A stretch of 64,000 nt of DNA from Sinomicrobium weinanense (GTDB taxonomy: Bacteria; Bacteroidota; Bacteroidia; Flavobacteriales; Flavobacteriaceae), in NCBI RefSeq assembly GCF_018863395.1, contig NZ_JAHKRR010000001.1:62001-126000 (forward strand), read 5' to 3'. The translations under genes were made by a program, and so were the position numbers. Below, piece by piece: positions 1-8,206 of the stretch; positions within the stretch are counted from its first letter, which is position 1, and every line of letters begins with the position of its first letter. The notes beneath the pieces are model-generated. The model searched no databases. It saw nothing but the letters and a program-made list of their open reading frames with translations, and was not told where the DNA came from.

Positions 1-1
1 T

Positions 2-190
2 GTCATGGTCACCGGGATAACAGTACTGCTCCTTTTCGGCATCCTGTATTTTCCCCCGTTTTCCGGTTTTTTTAAAGTATCCGGTTTGAATATGGCAGAA
101 TTAGGGACAGCCGGGCTTATTGCCGCTGTATCGGTGCTTTGGTTTGAGGTGTTTAAGTGGGTAAAAAGAAAGAAGTATAAGAATGAATAA
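2..190 (+). CDS. C-terminal end of a cation-transporting P-type ATPase (partial)
   Basis: The reading frame is open from the window edge and ends at 190, so only about 62 residues are visible. They contain two hydrophobic stretches and a tail of the form VLWFEVFKWVKRKK, which resembles the last membrane helix and basic end of P2-type cation ATPases; the complete ATPase at 8207-10930 ends in a similar way. The catalytic parts lie outside the window, so the ion cannot be inferred. It is convergent with the ABC operon on the other strand. Moderate confidence because only the tail is seen. Confidence 0.5.
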   Translation, partial: VMVTGITVLLLFGILYFPPFSGFFKVSGLNMAELGTAGLIAAVSVLWFEVFKWVKRKKYKNE

Positions 191-352
191 TGTGCCGGAT
201 TCAAAGCATGAACTCCCTTACCCCGTGTGCTTAATAGCTATATGGTATTGCATGAAGCCATACCATTTAGCCTCAGGGATATTACAGATTTACGGTTGTT
301 CCCTACCTGTCAAAAGCCGGTTTATATATTACGGGTTTACCAGTGTTTAGTT

Positions 353-1027
353 TCAGTTGACGACCCGGCCATCTTCCAGCTGAATGATACGGTCCGTACG
401 TTCGGCAAAATCGATATCGTGGGTCACTACCAGCAGGGAGAGCCCCTGTTCTTCCTTGAGCTGTTTAAAGATATTAAAGACATTTTCGGAGTTGTAGCTG
501 TCCAGGTTCCCCGTGGGCTCGTCTCCCATCAGGATAGAAGGATTGTTGATGAGTGCACGCGCTATGGCCACCCGCTGTTTTTCCCCGCCCGAGATCTGTG
601 AAGCCCGCTTTTTTGCCAGGTGATCTATATGAAGCATCTTAAGTTTTTCTATGGCGTCATATTCAATTTCCCGATAGGATTTTTCGCCCAGTTTCTTGGC
701 GGGGAGCATTACGTTTTCCAATACGCTGAATTCGGAAAGCAGGTAATGGAACTGGAAGACAAAACCGATATGCCTGTTCCTGATCCCGGAGAGTTTTTCA
801 TGTGATTGTCCCGTAACCAGTTCGTTATTAAAGTAGAGCGCGCCCGTATAATCCGTATCCATGGTAGATAGGATATACAGGAGGGTGGATTTGCCCGAGC
901 CCGACTTTCCCATGATACTGGCAAACTCCCCTCTTTTTATATCAAAACATATGTCTTTCAGGACGTGAAATGCCACCGGTTTCTTAAAATACTTATCGAT
1001 ATGATCTGCTTTTAGTACGACAGCCAT
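353..1027 (-). CDS. ABC transporter ATP-binding protein, LolD/MacB type
   Basis: This 224-residue nucleotide-binding subunit should power the FtsX-like permease encoded just upstream. Visible motifs are Walker A GKSGSGKST (residues 40-48), the signature SGGEKQRVAIARAL near 145, Walker B ILMGDEPTGNLD, and the H-loop VVTHD. Length and motifs are typical of the LolD/MacB family, which drives lipoprotein release or export across the envelope. It is the last gene of a four-gene minus-strand operon (ferritin-like, HlyD adaptor, permease, ATPase), 10 nt after the permease. The substrate is not evident from sequence. Confidence 0.93.
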   Translation of the reverse strand: MAVVLKADHIDKYFKKPVAFHVLKDICFDIKRGEFASIMGKSGSGKSTLLYILSTMDTDYTGALYFNNELVTGQSHEKLSGIRNRHIGFVFQFHYLLSEFSVLENVMLPAKKLGEKSYREIEYDAIEKLKMLHIDHLAKKRASQISGGEKQRVAIARALINNPSILMGDEPTGNLDSYNSENVFNIFKQLKEEQGLSLLVVTHDIDFAERTDRIIQLEDGRVVN

Positions 1028-1037
1028 GGTACGGGAT

Positions 1038-2300
1038 TCAGGAACCTCTTATGATCTTTACAGGGTCTATTTTTCTCGCTTTGTCTGCCGGAAGGTAGCC
1101 GGCTATAAAAGTGGAAAGCAGCGCAAAAGACAGACCGATAATGTAAAACCACGGGTTATAGTTAATAGGATAGGTAGTTATAGTGGGAAGGGCCTCGGTT
1201 TCAAAGGCTATGCCATCAATTAAGCGGGAGAGCATAAAACCGACGAGCAGGCCCAGGATACCACCGGCCACGCCGATGATAATGGCCTGGCTTATAAAAA
1301 TGAACTGCACATCACCACCGGAAAACCCGGTAGCTTTGAGAATGGCAATATCTTTCATTTTTTCGTAGATAAGCATATTGAGTATGTTGTAGATGCCGAA
1401 TCCGGCTACGATCAAAAGAGTTACGGAAACGGAATAGGTAATGAGGTTGCGGATATCGGACCCTGTTTCAAACTGCGCATTGGCCTCGTTGATGTCCGTA
1501 GCCTTTACTCCGAACAGTCGTTTTAATTGCCGGGCCATCGCAGGGGCTTTATCTATATCGAGGAGCTTTATGTTAATGTCGGTAATGTAATTCCGGGGCT
1601 CTCCCAAAATACGCTGCACGGTTTTCAGGCCGGCAAAACCCTGAACATTGTCTATATCGGCAATACCGCTTTGATACAGCCCAACTATTTTCAGCGGAAA
1701 AACAGCTCCTTTTACCGTGCTTACCTGTATGCGGTCGCCTGTGGAAAGCGACATTTTCCGGGCCAGCCCGGCACCCAGCAGTATACCACTTTCACTATTG
1801 TCCAGGGCTTCGGGAGTTCCTTCTATAATATAATCCCGAATGTTGGAAAGGCAGACTTCTTCCATGATGTCGATCCCGGTGAGGTTTCCTCCCAGTTCTA
1901 TGGAGCCGGAAAGGTAAAATATCTGGGCCCGGAGCTGGGGAGTAGCTCCTTTTACAGCAGGATCTTCTTTCAGATACTGTAAAATGGGGTAGGCATTGTG
2001 AATCTTTTTCTGGCTTTGTCTGGGTTTTACCGAATGGACCACGTGAAATGCGTTTTCCGGCTCCAGGTACAGGTTTACGGGCTGTTGTTCCGAGGGTTCT
2101 ATTTCGTTGTAGAGGTGTATGTGAGGTGTCTGGTTCAGGATAAGGTCGTCCAGCATGCGGTTGAGCCCGGTCATAAAACTTACCAGTGTAATGTAGGCCC
2201 CTATGCCGAAGGTAACCCCCAGGGATGCGGTGGTCGTCGATTTCATCCGGGTGAACAGGTGTGTACGGGCGATTTCCAGCAATACTTTCCAGCGGGTCAT
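1038..2300 (-). CDS. ABC transporter permease, FtsX/LolC/MacB type
   Basis: A 420-residue permease with one N-terminal membrane helix (about residues 27-46), a large periplasmic domain, and three C-terminal helices (around 290-312, 337-362 and 385-408), the standard FtsX/MacB core layout. It overlaps the upstream adaptor gene by 4 nt (ATGA) and is followed 10 nt later by the ATPase gene, so the three are translationally coupled. With the lipoprotein adaptor it probably forms a MacAB-like or lipoprotein-sorting exporter. An outer-membrane TolC partner is not encoded here. Confidence 0.9.
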   Translation of the reverse strand: MTRWKVLLEIARTHLFTRMKSTTTASLGVTFGIGAYITLVSFMTGLNRMLDDLILNQTPHIHLYNEIEPSEQQPVNLYLEPENAFHVVHSVKPRQSQKKIHNAYPILQYLKEDPAVKGATPQLRAQIFYLSGSIELGGNLTGIDIMEEVCLSNIRDYIIEGTPEALDNSESGILLGAGLARKMSLSTGDRIQVSTVKGAVFPLKIVGLYQSGIADIDNVQGFAGLKTVQRILGEPRNYITDINIKLLDIDKAPAMARQLKRLFGVKATDINEANAQFETGSDIRNLITYSVSVTLLIVAGFGIYNILNMLIYEKMKDIAILKATGFSGGDVQFIFISQAIIIGVAGGILGLLVGFMLSRLIDGIAFETEALPTITTYPINYNPWFYIIGLSFALLSTFIAGYLPADKARKIDPVKIIRGS

Positions 2301-3382
2301 GGTTCCGGTTTTAACAGGGGAGTTTTTTTATCGATACCTTCCAGTATTTCCACACGATCCAGGTTCTGTAAACCCGTTGCAACTTTCACAGGGCCGTTTT
2401 CGGTAAGCACCTTGTCGTCTGCGGTCAGAAAAACTTTCGGAATGGTAAGCGCGTCTTCTTTTTGCGCAATAATAATATTACCTTCACCGGAAAGTCCCGG
2501 ATAGAGCACCGGGGGCTGCTTTGTAAAGAGGGCTTCTACCTTAAAGGTTTGTGAACGTTCGTCCTTTTCGGGGTAGATCTTGTGAACAACTGCTTCGAAA
2601 ACTTGTACTCCGTAAGCATCGAGAGTGACAAGCACTTTTTGTTCCTTTTTTATTTTGACGATATCCACCTCGTCGATCAGCATTTCTATTACAAAATTAT
2701 CGGTACATCCTACGGCTCCCAAAGGTTCCAGGAGGGATACGGTTTCTCCCGGGTTTTTGTACAGGGCGTATACCGTACCGTCGATTTTGCTTTTGACGGT
2801 GAAGTCCGTAGCGGCTATTTGAGAGGTCTTATAATCGTTTTCCGCCTGCTTTAACCGGGTTTCCAGTTCATTTTTAGTGCGGTCGTATTTATTGCGGAGC
2901 AGGGATAGGGTATTGCCCGATAGCTGATAAGCGAGTTTCCTGGTGTCGAATTCCGTTTCCGAACCTATTTTTTGCTCCCACAGATTCTTCTGCCTGATGT
3001 AATTGACCGAATCGTTCCTGTAATTCATGGCAGCTGCGGTAACCTCATCCCGTATTTCATCCAGTACTGCTGCCCCGCCCTTGTAATTTTCCCGGGCGAG
3101 TTCAAGGGCCAGCCTGGCATTTTCCCGGTTGAGCTCAGGGGTGAGGTTAATGATCTGCACAAGGGGGTCTTCTTTATTTACCGGGTCGCCTTCTTCCACC
3201 AGGTTACAATCCAGGATGCCGCCTACGGCAGCATATATTTGATAGAGACTGTCGGGCTGAATGGTAACTGATGAGTACACAGACTCGGTTAACAGCATCC
3301 TTTCGGGGAAGACCTTTTCTTTGCGCTGACCGCACGAAAACCCCAGCAGGCCTGCCAGGCAAATTATCAGGCTTTTATACAT
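2297..3382 (-). CDS. HlyD/MacA-type periplasmic adaptor, lipoprotein
   Basis: A 361-residue membrane-fusion adaptor. The N-terminus carries a lipoprotein signal with the lipobox GFSC at Cys17. A biotinyl-lipoyl-like segment, a long alpha-helical hairpin rich in Glu, Lys and Gln (about residues 90-190), and a C-terminal beta-barrel region follow the order of the HlyD/MacA family. It overlaps the permease by 4 nt and starts 8 nt after the ferritin-like gene. Inference: it links the FtsX-type permease to an outer-membrane channel. Membership in the stress operon headed by the box at 3980-3991 suggests export under low-oxygen or redox stress. Confidence 0.87.
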   Translation of the reverse strand: MYKSLIICLAGLLGFSCGQRKEKVFPERMLLTESVYSSVTIQPDSLYQIYAAVGGILDCNLVEEGDPVNKEDPLVQIINLTPELNRENARLALELARENYKGGAAVLDEIRDEVTAAAMNYRNDSVNYIRQKNLWEQKIGSETEFDTRKLAYQLSGNTLSLLRNKYDRTKNELETRLKQAENDYKTSQIAATDFTVKSKIDGTVYALYKNPGETVSLLEPLGAVGCTDNFVIEMLIDEVDIVKIKKEQKVLVTLDAYGVQVFEAVVHKIYPEKDERSQTFKVEALFTKQPPVLYPGLSGEGNIIIAQKEDALTIPKVFLTADDKVLTENGPVKVATGLQNLDRVEILEGIDKKTPLLKPEP

Positions 3383-3390
3383 CTTGCAAC

Positions 3391-3897
3391 TTACATTATT
3401 GAAAAGGAAGCCTTCCTGTTAATGCTGTGCTTTGCCAGCCTGGCAAGTTCCTTGTCGGTATTTTCCTCTTCAGCAGAAAGCCCTTCGAGGCTAAAAGCAA
3501 TTTCTTTCTGTCCGATTTCGCGGGCATACGATGCCAGCGATCCCAGGGATACGATGTTATTGTGACACAGTTGCTGCAAGGTGTTTACAATAACGGCATC
3601 ACAAACATAGGGATCCTTGCTCCGGTCTATCAGTTCTTCCGTTTGTGTTAAAATACATTCGCAGCAAGCACTTTTTTCTACCTCGTGCCTGATATCCATG
3701 GTATGGAAAACCTCCTGGAGAAAGTCACCGGTGTTTTTAGAGGACCGGAGTTTTTTTTGCACGAGTTCTTTTAACTCGGGGGTACTTATATTTTTTGCGA
3801 TATAAGGTAATTCGGACTGTTCTCTCATGGCGGTGTCATATAATAGCAGGCTTTGCTGCACAAACAGCTCTCTCAGGTTTTCTATCGTGTTATTCAT
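3391..3897 (-). CDS. YciE/YciF-type ferritin-like protein (DUF892)
   Basis: A 168-residue, mainly helical protein starting NTIENLRELFVQQSLLLYDTA, matching the ferritin-like DUF892 (YciE/YciF) family of two-helix-pair stress proteins. Repeated Glu and His residues fit a di-metal four-helix bundle, and a cysteine cluster SACCEC lies near the middle. Family members are linked to osmotic, oxidative or stationary-phase stress, but the biochemical role is unsettled. It is first in the operon with the HlyD/ABC exporter and lies 51 nt downstream of the -7 element of the Crp/Fnr-box promoter at 3949-3991. Confidence 0.78.
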   Translation of the reverse strand: MNNTIENLRELFVQQSLLLYDTAMREQSELPYIAKNISTPELKELVQKKLRSSKNTGDFLQEVFHTMDIRHEVEKSACCECILTQTEELIDRSKDPYVCDAVIVNTLQQLCHNNIVSLGSLASYAREIGQKEIAFSLEGLSAEEENTDKELARLAKHSINRKASFSIM

Positions 3898-3948
3898 GGC
3901 AAATTATTTTTGATGATATAATTGATTACCAGTTAAGCGAGTTCCGTG

Positions 3949-3991
3949 TAAAAATACCCCCGGACAGCGACCGGAAAAATGATTAATATCA
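3949..3991 (-). promoter_or_regulatory. Crp/Fnr-type box plus -7 element for the ferritin/ABC operon
   Basis: On the minus strand the palindrome TGATATTAATCA (3991-3980) is followed after exactly 23 bp by TATTTTTA (3956-3949), a match to the Bacteroidota -7 consensus TANNTTTG. The box centre falls about 41 bp upstream of the expected start site, the position of a class II Crp/Fnr activator site. Confidence 0.75.
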
Positions 3992-4035
3992 TGTGTACGG
4001 CAACTTTTTGTTGTGCCGGGCCGGAACAGCACAAC

Positions 4036-4078
4036 TGATTTTGGTCATTTCTTTTACTGTTTTCCGGGATTACTTTAG
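4036..4078 (+). promoter_or_regulatory. Crp/Fnr-type box plus -7 element for lipoprotein gene 4143
   Basis: TGATTTTGGTCA (4036-4047) is followed after exactly 23 bp by TACTTTAG (4071-4078), 64 nt before the start codon. It stands back to back with the promoter at 3949-3991, giving two boxes in one divergent intergenic region. Confidence 0.7.
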
Positions 4079-4142
4079 GGGGTGATTTACAGGAAAGATC
4101 ACTTCTTAATAACAGATTCATAACACGTAAAAGAAACCGGTC

Positions 4143-4778
4143 ATGAAAAAAATAATTTTAATTATCGCAGTCCAAGTTTTTACAGGCTGTTCTTCCGTGC
4201 GCCTGGCAGACAGCTGGCGCGATAATGCATATAGCGGGAAGATCCCGGAAAAGGTATTGGTGGTAGGAATTACCGATAATCTCATGGGGCGAAAAATTTA
4301 CGAGGAACATTTGAAAGACGAATTTCAGGCCAGGGGGATCGATGCGGTGGAAAGCCACCGGGTTTTCAGTCCTTCCTTTATGCATTCCCGGCAGTCCGAA
4401 GCGGCTATCCGGGAAGAAGTAGACAAGTTTGCCGACAGCGGGTACGATGCTATTCTGGTATCTGTAGTAAAAGGGGTAAGCGAAGAAGTTTCCTACAGCA
4501 GGGGATATGCCAGAACAGATTATTTCTGGAGAAGATTCGGAGGGTATTATTTTGTGTACCAGGATATTTATTTTGATCCCGGTTATTACGACAGGTATAA
4601 CATATACCATATAGAGGCTTCCCTGTATGACATAAAGGCTCCCGACAGTAAATCGCTGGTATGGGTGGCATCTTTCGACCTTGTGGACCCCGGGAGTATA
4701 AACAGGACCGTAAAAGACTATGTAAGGCGCATGACCAGGGAACTCGAAAAAGAAAAGATCATCCCCGCAAAGTTCTAA
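4143..4778 (+). CDS. Lipoprotein of unknown function
   Basis: A 211-residue protein with a short lipoprotein signal, lipobox FTGC with Cys16, so it is expected to be membrane anchored. The mature part has a mixed alpha/beta look (KVLVVGITDNLMGRKIYEE early on) and a Tyr/Asp-rich central segment (residues about 118-155). It resembles small periplasmic lipoproteins of the DUF4136-like kind, but I cannot assign a function. It has its own Crp/Fnr-box promoter, and its last 4 nt overlap the end of the convergent usp gene. Confidence 0.72.
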   Translation: MKKIILIIAVQVFTGCSSVRLADSWRDNAYSGKIPEKVLVVGITDNLMGRKIYEEHLKDEFQARGIDAVESHRVFSPSFMHSRQSEAAIREEVDKFADSGYDAILVSVVKGVSEEVSYSRGYARTDYFWRRFGGYYFVYQDIYFDPGYYDRYNIYHIEASLYDIKAPDSKSLVWVASFDLVDPGSINRTVKDYVRRMTRELEKEKIIPAKF

Positions 4779-5611
4779 ATGTGCATCACCATTACGGGAA
4801 GCCTGGAGTAAAAGCTGATCCCTTTTATTACGGGCTTTTCCGTAATCCTGTAGAAAAAAGAGTGCTTTCGGTTGACCAATGCAATAAGATCCGTATCCCG
4901 GCTTTCGGCAAAACAGCTTATTCCTGCGGTAGGAGGTATATTGGACAATGAATGAAAAGTGCAATTCAACCCGCCAAAATGGTCTTCCAGTAACTTCCTG
5001 TTTTTCTTCTGGGTTTGGGTCAGTTCCTCCTGGTCCCCGATGTGGATGACCCGGATGCTGGCTCCGAATTTCCCGGCGAGTTCCAGTAAGGGGTTTATTT
5101 CCTTTTTCTCATAGGCTATTTCAAAAGAAGAGGGGAATACGATCTCATTAAACCCTCTGAACCTTGCTTTCCGGGGGATGGCCATTACGGGACAGGAAGA
5201 TATTTTTTCCATGAGGGTCACGGCATTGCTGCCATAATTGATCCCCCTGGCGTTTCGGGCCCCTTTGCTTCCCATGATAATCATGTCGATGTTCCTTTCC
5301 TTTACCAGGAGTTTTACGGCATGGAGCAAGGTATCTTTCCGGGATATGATCTCAACGTGGTGGTTGGAATTTTTGGCAGGCTCCATGCGGAGTATGATGT
5401 CCCGGAGGGCATTCCGGCTTCGTTCGAGCGCAATTTCATAGGCCGGATCGTGCAGGCGATCGGTAGACATGAGGATTATGGGGTAGTAAGGGACTTCGAA
5501 TACATGGAGAAGATGGAGTGTACATTTTTCGTCCCTGAACATAGCAGTCGCATATCGTATGGCCCGCAAAGAGTTCTCCGAAAAATCCGTTGGTAAGAGA
5601 ATTTGTTTCAT
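4775..5611 (-). CDS. Universal stress protein, two UspA domains
   Basis: A 278-residue tandem UspA protein. The first domain has the ATP-binding pattern G-2x-G-9x-G-S (G114, G117, G127, S128) after a strand DMIIMG. The second domain is degenerate, lacks the glycine motif, and ends in a short PVMVMHI strand. Such proteins bind ATP and accumulate under energy or oxygen limitation. The gene lies 95 nt downstream of ppsA on the same strand and probably shares the promoter at 8125-8167. It closely resembles the usp at 29259-30107 (both contain NARGINYGSNAV). No box of its own was seen. Confidence 0.92.
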   Translation of the reverse strand: MKQILLPTDFSENSLRAIRYATAMFRDEKCTLHLLHVFEVPYYPIILMSTDRLHDPAYEIALERSRNALRDIILRMEPAKNSNHHVEIISRKDTLLHAVKLLVKERNIDMIIMGSKGARNARGINYGSNAVTLMEKISSCPVMAIPRKARFRGFNEIVFPSSFEIAYEKKEINPLLELAGKFGASIRVIHIGDQEELTQTQKKNRKLLEDHFGGLNCTFHSLSNIPPTAGISCFAESRDTDLIALVNRKHSFFYRITEKPVIKGISFYSRLPVMVMHI

Positions 5612-5706
5612 GGTTTGTATTTTTATGGTTAGTTTAATACTTCGGCCGGGTTTCGGTGCTGGCGGGTCCGCTATAAATTTTTAATGGCCTGCAGTTTGTA
5701 CTGTAT

Positions 5707-8103
5707 TTAAGGTTGTCCGGAAGAAACCCGGAGGATATGGTCTTCCGCTTTACGCATGTTTTCTATCCCGGTGAGCAATGCATCCGGGTTAAAAGAAATA
5801 CTGTCTATACCCGATTCGACAAGGAAAGCCGCAAATTCGGGAAGATCGCTGGGGGCCTGTCCGCACAGCCCTGTTTTGATCCCGGCTTTTTGTGCTTCCG
5901 CTATAACCGATGTAATCATCATTTTAACGGCGCGGTGATTTTCATCGAAAAGGTTTGAAACGAATTCGGAATCCCGGTCAATACCAAGAACAAGCTGTGT
6001 AAGGTCGTTCGACCCTATGGAAAACCCGTCGAATATCCGGGCGAATTCCCCGGCAAGGATTACATTGCCCGGAATTTCTATCATGGTGTATATTTCCAGT
6101 CCCTCTTCGCCCTGTACCAGGCTGTTTTCTGCCATCAGGCGGATCACTTTCCGGCCTTCTTCGGGAGTACGGCAGAAGGGCACCATAATTTTTAAATGGT
6201 GAAACCCCATTTCACCGCGAACTTTTCTAATGGCTTCACATTCCAGCTTAAATGCTTCTCTGTAGGCCTCATTGTAATACCTGGATGCTCCCCTGAACCC
6301 CAGCATGGGGTTTTCTTCTACCGGTTCGAAATAGCGGCCGCCTATGAGGTTGGCGTATTCGTTGCTTTTAAAATCACTGAGGCGGACAATGACCTCTTCG
6401 GGATAAAAGGCAGCACAGATGGTAGCGATACCCTGGGCCAGTTTGTCAATAAAATAGACTTCTTTCCGCTCATATCCCCGGGTGAGCTCTTCTATGGACG
6501 CCCTGGTGGCCTTATCGGTTATTTTTCCGGAATCCACCAGGGCCATGGGGTGGATTTTGATCTGGTGGGTGATGATAAATTCCATACGCAGCAATCCCAC
6601 CCCTTTATGGGGGTAAGCGGCTAAACGGAATGCCGTCCCCGGATCGGAAAGGATCAGTTTGGCCTCCGTTTTCGGGATTTTAACCCGTGAAAGGTCGATA
6701 TCTTTTGCTGTGAACGGTATTTCGCCTTCATAAACATATCCCGTATTCCCTTCTGCGCAGGATACGGTGACTTTTACACCTTCGGTCAACACCCGTGTGG
6801 CATCCATACACCCCACTATGGCCGGAATTCCCAGTTCTCTCGATACGATAGCAGCATGGCTGGTACGGCCTCCCTTGTTGGTTACGATGGCACTTACACT
6901 TTTCAGTAACGGGTCCCAGTCCGGTGTAATGGAACCGGTAACAATAATATCGCCGGGAGATAACTTACCGGCATCTGCCGGTGAGGAGAGCAAACGTACC
7001 GTTCCGTGGACGATCTTGTGCCCTATGGCATTCCCCGACGTCAGTGTTTTTCCCTTTCCGGATATACGGTATTCCCTGAATAATGTCCCGGTACCGGACC
7101 GGTGTACGGTTTCCGGGCGGGCCTGTATGATAAACAGCCGGCGGGTCAACCCGTCTTTGGCCCATTCGATATCCATGGGTTTCCCATAGTGTTCTTCAAT
7201 GATCACCGCCCACCGGGCTAAGCGGTGTATTTCCTCGTCCGATAGTATAAATGTTTCCTGTTTGTCTTTGGGGGTATCCGTATTTGTGGTAGCCACATGA
7301 TGGTCCGTATCGGTGTAGATCATGGTCTTGTCTTTGGACCCCAGCTCTTTCCGGATAATGGCATTGTATCCCTTTTTTAATACCGGTTTAAAGACGTAAA
7401 AATCGTCCGGGTTGACGGCCCCCTGTACCATGTTCTCCCCGAGCCCCCATACTCCCGAGAGCAGGACCACTTTGTCAAAACCCGATTCGGGATCTACGGT
7501 AAACCCCACCCCGGAGCACCCCTTGTCGGCACGGACCATCTTCTGTATGCCCGCAGACAACGCCACTTCTTCGTGTTTAAACCCTTTGTCTTCCCTGTAT
7601 TTGATGGCCCTGTCGGTATAAAGAGAGGCAAAGCACTGTTTTACCGCCCTGAGGACATTCTTTTCTCCTGTAACATTCAGAAACGTATCGTGCATGCCTG
7701 CAAAACTCGCTTCGGGAAGGTCTTCGGCCGTAGCGCTGCTCCTGACGGCGACTTCTGCGGTTTCTCTTTCACATAACCCGGTATAGGCTTCGGCTATGGC
7801 GGCGGAAAGTTTCTCCGGGAGGTCCGCATCAAGGATGTACTGCCTGGCCCCGGAGCCGATGTCGCGGAGGTTGGTATAATTCTCCCGGTCCAGTGTGTGC
7901 AACAGGTCCCGCAATTTATGGTCGAGTCCGTTTGCCTTCAGGAATAACCGGAATGCGGACGCAGTGGTGGCAAAACCATACGGAACAGTGATCCCCGCGG
8001 ATGACAAGCGGTTGTACATTTCACCCAGCGAAGCGTTTTTTCCTCCTACAACGGGAATATCGGCAATACCGATCCGGTCGAAAAATTTAATATAAGTATC
8101 CAT
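5707..8103 (-). CDS. ppsA: Phosphoenolpyruvate synthase
   Basis: A 798-residue pyruvate, water dikinase that makes PEP from pyruvate, ATP and water. The N-terminal ATP/pyruvate-binding domain (GGKNASLGEMY at residues 21-31), the swivelling phosphohistidine domain (GGRTSHAA with H416) and the C-terminal PEP-binding barrel with GLCGQ (C747) are all present, and the length is normal. The start lies 21 nt downstream of the -7 element of a Crp/Fnr-box promoter. With phosphofructokinase in the same regulon, this points to control of glycolytic and gluconeogenic flux under stress. It is followed by a usp gene. Confidence 0.96.
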   Translation of the reverse strand: MDTYIKFFDRIGIADIPVVGGKNASLGEMYNRLSSAGITVPYGFATTASAFRLFLKANGLDHKLRDLLHTLDRENYTNLRDIGSGARQYILDADLPEKLSAAIAEAYTGLCERETAEVAVRSSATAEDLPEASFAGMHDTFLNVTGEKNVLRAVKQCFASLYTDRAIKYREDKGFKHEEVALSAGIQKMVRADKGCSGVGFTVDPESGFDKVVLLSGVWGLGENMVQGAVNPDDFYVFKPVLKKGYNAIIRKELGSKDKTMIYTDTDHHVATTNTDTPKDKQETFILSDEEIHRLARWAVIIEEHYGKPMDIEWAKDGLTRRLFIIQARPETVHRSGTGTLFREYRISGKGKTLTSGNAIGHKIVHGTVRLLSSPADAGKLSPGDIIVTGSITPDWDPLLKSVSAIVTNKGGRTSHAAIVSRELGIPAIVGCMDATRVLTEGVKVTVSCAEGNTGYVYEGEIPFTAKDIDLSRVKIPKTEAKLILSDPGTAFRLAAYPHKGVGLLRMEFIITHQIKIHPMALVDSGKITDKATRASIEELTRGYERKEVYFIDKLAQGIATICAAFYPEEVIVRLSDFKSNEYANLIGGRYFEPVEENPMLGFRGASRYYNEAYREAFKLECEAIRKVRGEMGFHHLKIMVPFCRTPEEGRKVIRLMAENSLVQGEEGLEIYTMIEIPGNVILAGEFARIFDGFSIGSNDLTQLVLGIDRDSEFVSNLFDENHRAVKMMITSVIAEAQKAGIKTGLCGQAPSDLPEFAAFLVESGIDSISFNPDALLTGIENMRKAEDHILRVSSGQP

Positions 8104-8124
8104 GTCGGTTGCATTAAACTTCTG

Positions 8125-8167
8125 TAAAGAAAAGGGACGAACGGAAGAATTAAAATGATGAAAATCA
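8125..8167 (-). promoter_or_regulatory. Crp/Fnr-type box plus -7 element for ppsA-usp
   Basis: On the minus strand TGATTTTCATCA (8167-8156) precedes TTTCTTTA (8132-8125) by exactly 23 bp. The -7 variant TTTCTTTA is identical, and identically placed, to those of the ATPase and hpf operons. Confidence 0.72.
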
Positions 8168-8206
8168 GTTCGTATTATTTAATTCTCTTATAATTTTTTT
8201 GGCTGT

